Positions 61,652 to 64,000 of a stretch of 64,000 nucleotides of DNA are shown piece by piece; positions within the stretch are counted from its first letter, which is position 1, and every line of letters starts with the position of its first letter. The translations under genes were made by a program, and so were the position numbers. The notes beneath the pieces are model-generated. The model did not search any database, had not been told where the DNA came from, and was given only the letters and a program-made list of their open reading frames with translations. Origin of the DNA: Cloacibacterium normanense (GTDB taxonomy: Bacteria; Bacteroidota; Bacteroidia; Flavobacteriales; Weeksellaceae); NCBI RefSeq assembly GCF_003860565.1, contig NZ_CP034157.1, forward strand, positions 1,674,001-1,738,000. Direction: 5' to 3'.

Positions 61652-64000
61652 AATTTCTATTTTTGAGGAGAACCCAACCTTTAAAATCTCTACCATCTGG
61701 TAACGCAATGTGATACCAATAAGTAGACGTAGGTAATTTTCTACCATTAGATAAGCCATCCCAACTCAAAACTCCTGATTTATCTTGTCTGAAAACCAAA
61801 TTTCCATAACGGTCATAAATACTCAAAACACTCTTCTCTGCACCGAAAAACGCTACATCTGTAATCATCCAAACATCATTAATTCCATCACCATTTGGCG
61901 TAAAAGAATTAGGAAATTGAAGAACCAAACCATCCTTAGTTTCGCCGATGCAGTTATCATCTTCGAATCTAACATAAAAAGTAACTTTTCCTTTCGGTAA
62001 ATTGGTAAAAAGATTGCTTTCTTGCCAAGAAATTCCGTCTATAGAATATAAAATTTTCTTACTTCCCGTTGCAATTACGGTATAATCATTTCCATTGGTT
62101 TCTAATTTTGTGATTACAGGAATTTCCTTTTCTAGCACTTCAAATTCATCTGTAAAAGAACAACTTTTATCATCTGTAATGGTAAGTGTATATTTACCCG
62201 CAGCTAAATTAATAACCGCATTACTGCTTGAAATAACTGTTCCTACAGCATTTTTCCATTCATAAGTGACGACATTAAATGGATAAGAAGAAAAATCTGG
62301 TTGTAAAAACGGTAAAACATCTTTCGGGCAAATCCAGAAATTCTCTATATCAAATGCTGGAACTTTATTTAAAACCAAATTAATTTCCGCATAATTAGGA
62401 CAAGTTGTGCTTGAAATAATTTTGACAAAAAATTTAAAAATTCCTGAATTTTCATCAAACGAATAAGCATTTGGATTCACGATTTTCTTTGTGGAACCAG
62501 CTTTTAAATCAGAGAAAGAAAGATAATATTCGAAAGTTTCATCACTGGTTTTCAATTGATTTTCAAAAACGGTAAGATTAATAGTTTCTTTGCCATCATT
62601 TACAGCATCACAAACCGAAAGCGTGAAACTCCCTTTATTTACAAAAGGTTGCAATACAAAATTCACCGTGGTAGTCTCTGCGCAATTTCCATTAATTTCG
62701 GCTTTCAATGTAATATTTGGTTGTGCATTATTAATGGTATAATTCATCGCTTGAGCTGTAGTAAGCGCTACTCCATTTTCATAAAAGGTATAGGTTGCAT
62801 ATTGTGCTGCTTCGGAATTGGTGAGAATGTCATTATCTAGATTAGCATCGGTATTCAAACGATTGAGCCAATCTATCAGGTTAAAAGTGTAAACTCCATC
62901 TAAATTATCATCGCAAACTGAAATATCTTCAATGACATTAAATTTTATATTTCCAATAATTTTCAAAACAACCTCACCCACATAAAAACAACCATTGATG
63001 GATTGATATCTTGCATAAACTGTTTTAAAAGGTGTGGTAGCTGGTAATAAATAATTTTGCACGTCTGCATCGCTTAAATAATTAGTATTCGCAATGTCAA
63101 AAGCGTCATTTTGATTTTCAAAAAATCGAACTTCTCTTATAAAATCTGCAAAATTAGGATTTCCCTGATTTTCGTATAGTTTAGGAATCGCTTCACTTAA
63201 ATCAAAACTCATGGTTTGCGTTCCAGTCGCATCACATCTCAAAATGGTGGTAGATGGAGCTAACTTTACCTGAGTATACGCTGAAAAATCAAACACAAAA
63301 CGCAATTCTACTTTTTTAAGACAACTGCTTCCATCTAAAGTAGAAATTCTGAGATAAAAAGTGGTATTTCCAGCAATGGTAATCGGTTGAGACGGGTCTA
63401 CAATCAGTGAATTAAACACGCCAGAAACTGGGAAATAATTTCTAAACCATTCGAATTTATAATTGGCTAAGTTTCCATTAAAAAACTGTGAATAATAATC
63501 GGTAAGTTTTACTTTTTCTTCATTATTGTTAAAATGGTCACACTTCAAACTGACGACTAAATTATCCGTAATTATTCCTTGAATTTCTGACAATTGAAAC
63601 GTAATTTCTTCCACATTAGAGCAAGAAGGCGCTAAAGAAGAATTAATCACGGCGTAAACAGAAACAGGAGTATTGGTAACATTAAGCGTAGTAATCACAT
63701 TGGTAAGTGCTGCATCACTGTAATAGGTAACAGTAGGCTTCGGATTTTGATTCCACTGTGTTCCTAGAATTTCTATATCATAATTGCTTAACGTAATATT
63801 TGCATTTCCAGGACTATTGGTAGCACAGACAAATAGCTTTTTCTTCTCTGCAATAGGTTTGAGAATATGATAATTTAATTTTTTTACCACATAACAACTG
63901 TCGTGAACCAAATATCTTACAAAAAATTCTTTTGTGCTGATGTTATCTGGTAAGATTTGGTCTAATTCTGCGGTAGTCAATCCAAAATTGGTTACATCAT
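61650..64000 (-). CDS. T9SS type B sorting-domain protein, large cell-surface protein (5' part outside window)
   Basis: The visible part (about 783 codons) is open to base 64000, so the N-terminus lies beyond the window. The last ~90 residues form the gliding-motility-associated CHU_C domain: FPNSFTPNGDGINDVWMITD, IYDRYGNLVFRQDKSG, WDGLSNGRKLPTSTYWYHI, the signal for type IX secretion. Before it are repeated beta-rich Ig-like units with paired Cys (SVCDAVNDGKETINL, SVCDDNLDGVYTFNL). Such proteins are adhesin-like and surface-exposed. A TTG at 63980 is not the true start. Confidence 0.9.
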   Translation of the reverse strand, partial: DVTNFGLTTAELDQILPDNISTKEFFVRYLVHDSCYVVKKLNYHILKPIAEKKKLFVCATNSPGNANITLSNYDIEILGTQWNQNPKPTVTYYSDAALTNVITTLNVTNTPVSVYAVINSSLAPSCSNVEEITFQLSEIQGIITDNLVVSLKCDHFNNNEEKVKLTDYYSQFFNGNLANYKFEWFRNYFPVSGVFNSLIVDPSQPITIAGNTTFYLRISTLDGSSCLKKVELRFVFDFSAYTQVKLAPSTTILRCDATGTQTMSFDLSEAIPKLYENQGNPNFADFIREVRFFENQNDAFDIANTNYLSDADVQNYLLPATTPFKTVYARYQSINGCFYVGEVVLKIIGNIKFNVIEDISVCDDNLDGVYTFNLIDWLNRLNTDANLDNDILTNSEAAQYATYTFYENGVALTTAQAMNYTINNAQPNITLKAEINGNCAETTTVNFVLQPFVNKGSFTLSVCDAVNDGKETINLTVFENQLKTSDETFEYYLSFSDLKAGSTKKIVNPNAYSFDENSGIFKFFVKIISSTTCPNYAEINLVLNKVPAFDIENFWICPKDVLPFLQPDFSSYPFNVVTYEWKNAVGTVISSSNAVINLAAGKYTLTITDDKSCSFTDEFEVLEKEIPVITKLETNGNDYTVIATGSKKILYSIDGISWQESNLFTNLPKGKVTFYVRFEDDNCIGETKDGLVLQFPNSFTPNGDGINDVWMITDVAFFGAEKSVLSIYDRYGNLVFRQDKSGVLSWDGLSNGRKLPTSTYWYHIALPDGRDFKGWVLLKNRN

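Noticed and set aside
63980-64000. Start codon of the T9SS protein at 63980
   Set aside because: It is a TTG inside a frame that stays open to the window end; the real start lies outside.

Overview
The window comes from an AT-rich member of the Bacteroidota, most probably a Flavobacteriales/Weeksellaceae relative of Chryseobacterium or Cloacibacterium. Evidence: a T9SS type B (CHU_C) sorting domain, an OlsF-like acyltransferase, promoters of the Bacteroidota TTG / TAnnTTTG type, an RteC remnant, Bacteroidota-type IS elements and a Bacteroidota-style tyrosine integrase. The genus is inference.

Layout. (1) 1-15.7 kb is a decaying defence island. An OLD-family ATPase/TOPRIM nuclease gene is cut by an IS982-family element with an intact 8-bp target duplication. 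A five-gene operon follows: m5C methyltransferase, MORC/MutL-type GHKL ATPase, Z1 helicase, DUF4420 PD-(D/E)XK protein and an unrecognised fifth protein; a ~118-bp direct repeat flanks it. Next come an unknown gene with an AlbA_2/RecG-like gene carrying an in-frame stop, a truncated DUF1016 (YhcG) gene, dispersed repeats and an IS3/IS150-type element. (2) 15.7-33.1 kb (minus strand) is a first metal-resistance region: RteC remnant, CadA-like P-type ATPase, CzcB/CzcA-type efflux (the pump is fused to a TolC-like domain), a Fur-family regulator, a copper oxidase, and DUF3347, DUF305, haem-binding and HMA proteins. It ends in a chimeric ORF in which a Cas9 N-terminus runs in frame into the C-terminal half of a copper ATPase. 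A probable orphan tracrRNA lies divergently upstream. (3) 33.7-35.3 kb holds a third DUF1016 remnant and an IS4-family element. (4) 35.4-47.3 kb (plus strand, visibly more GC-rich) is a second copper/silver-type operon: Cys-rich small protein, YHS/TRASH-like lipoprotein, DUF3347, CusA (split by a frameshift), TolC, two HMBD adaptors, haem-binding protein, DUF305 (two in-frame stops) and a CPH-type P1B ATPase. (5) A tyrosine integrase lies next to tRNA-Phe(GAA), which looks like the island's chromosomal boundary. (6) 49.6-64 kb is ordinary chromosome: olsF-like, aspartokinase, fbp, menC, a frameshifted secreted protein, a four-gene two-component operon, glnS and a large T9SS type B adhesin-like protein that runs off the window.

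The most interesting signals are the Cas9::CopA chimera with its tracrRNA, the methyltransferase/MORC/Z1/DUF4420 operon with its unidentified fifth gene, the three Cys-rich proteins ending in a W-x-PPKI motif that sit in the metal loci, and two promoters with an identical palindrome at an identical position. One of these promoters drives the two-component operon; the other appears to drive a short untranslated RNA just downstream of it. Several genes carry in-frame stops or homopolymer frameshifts, so real decay should be separated from sequencing or assembly error.
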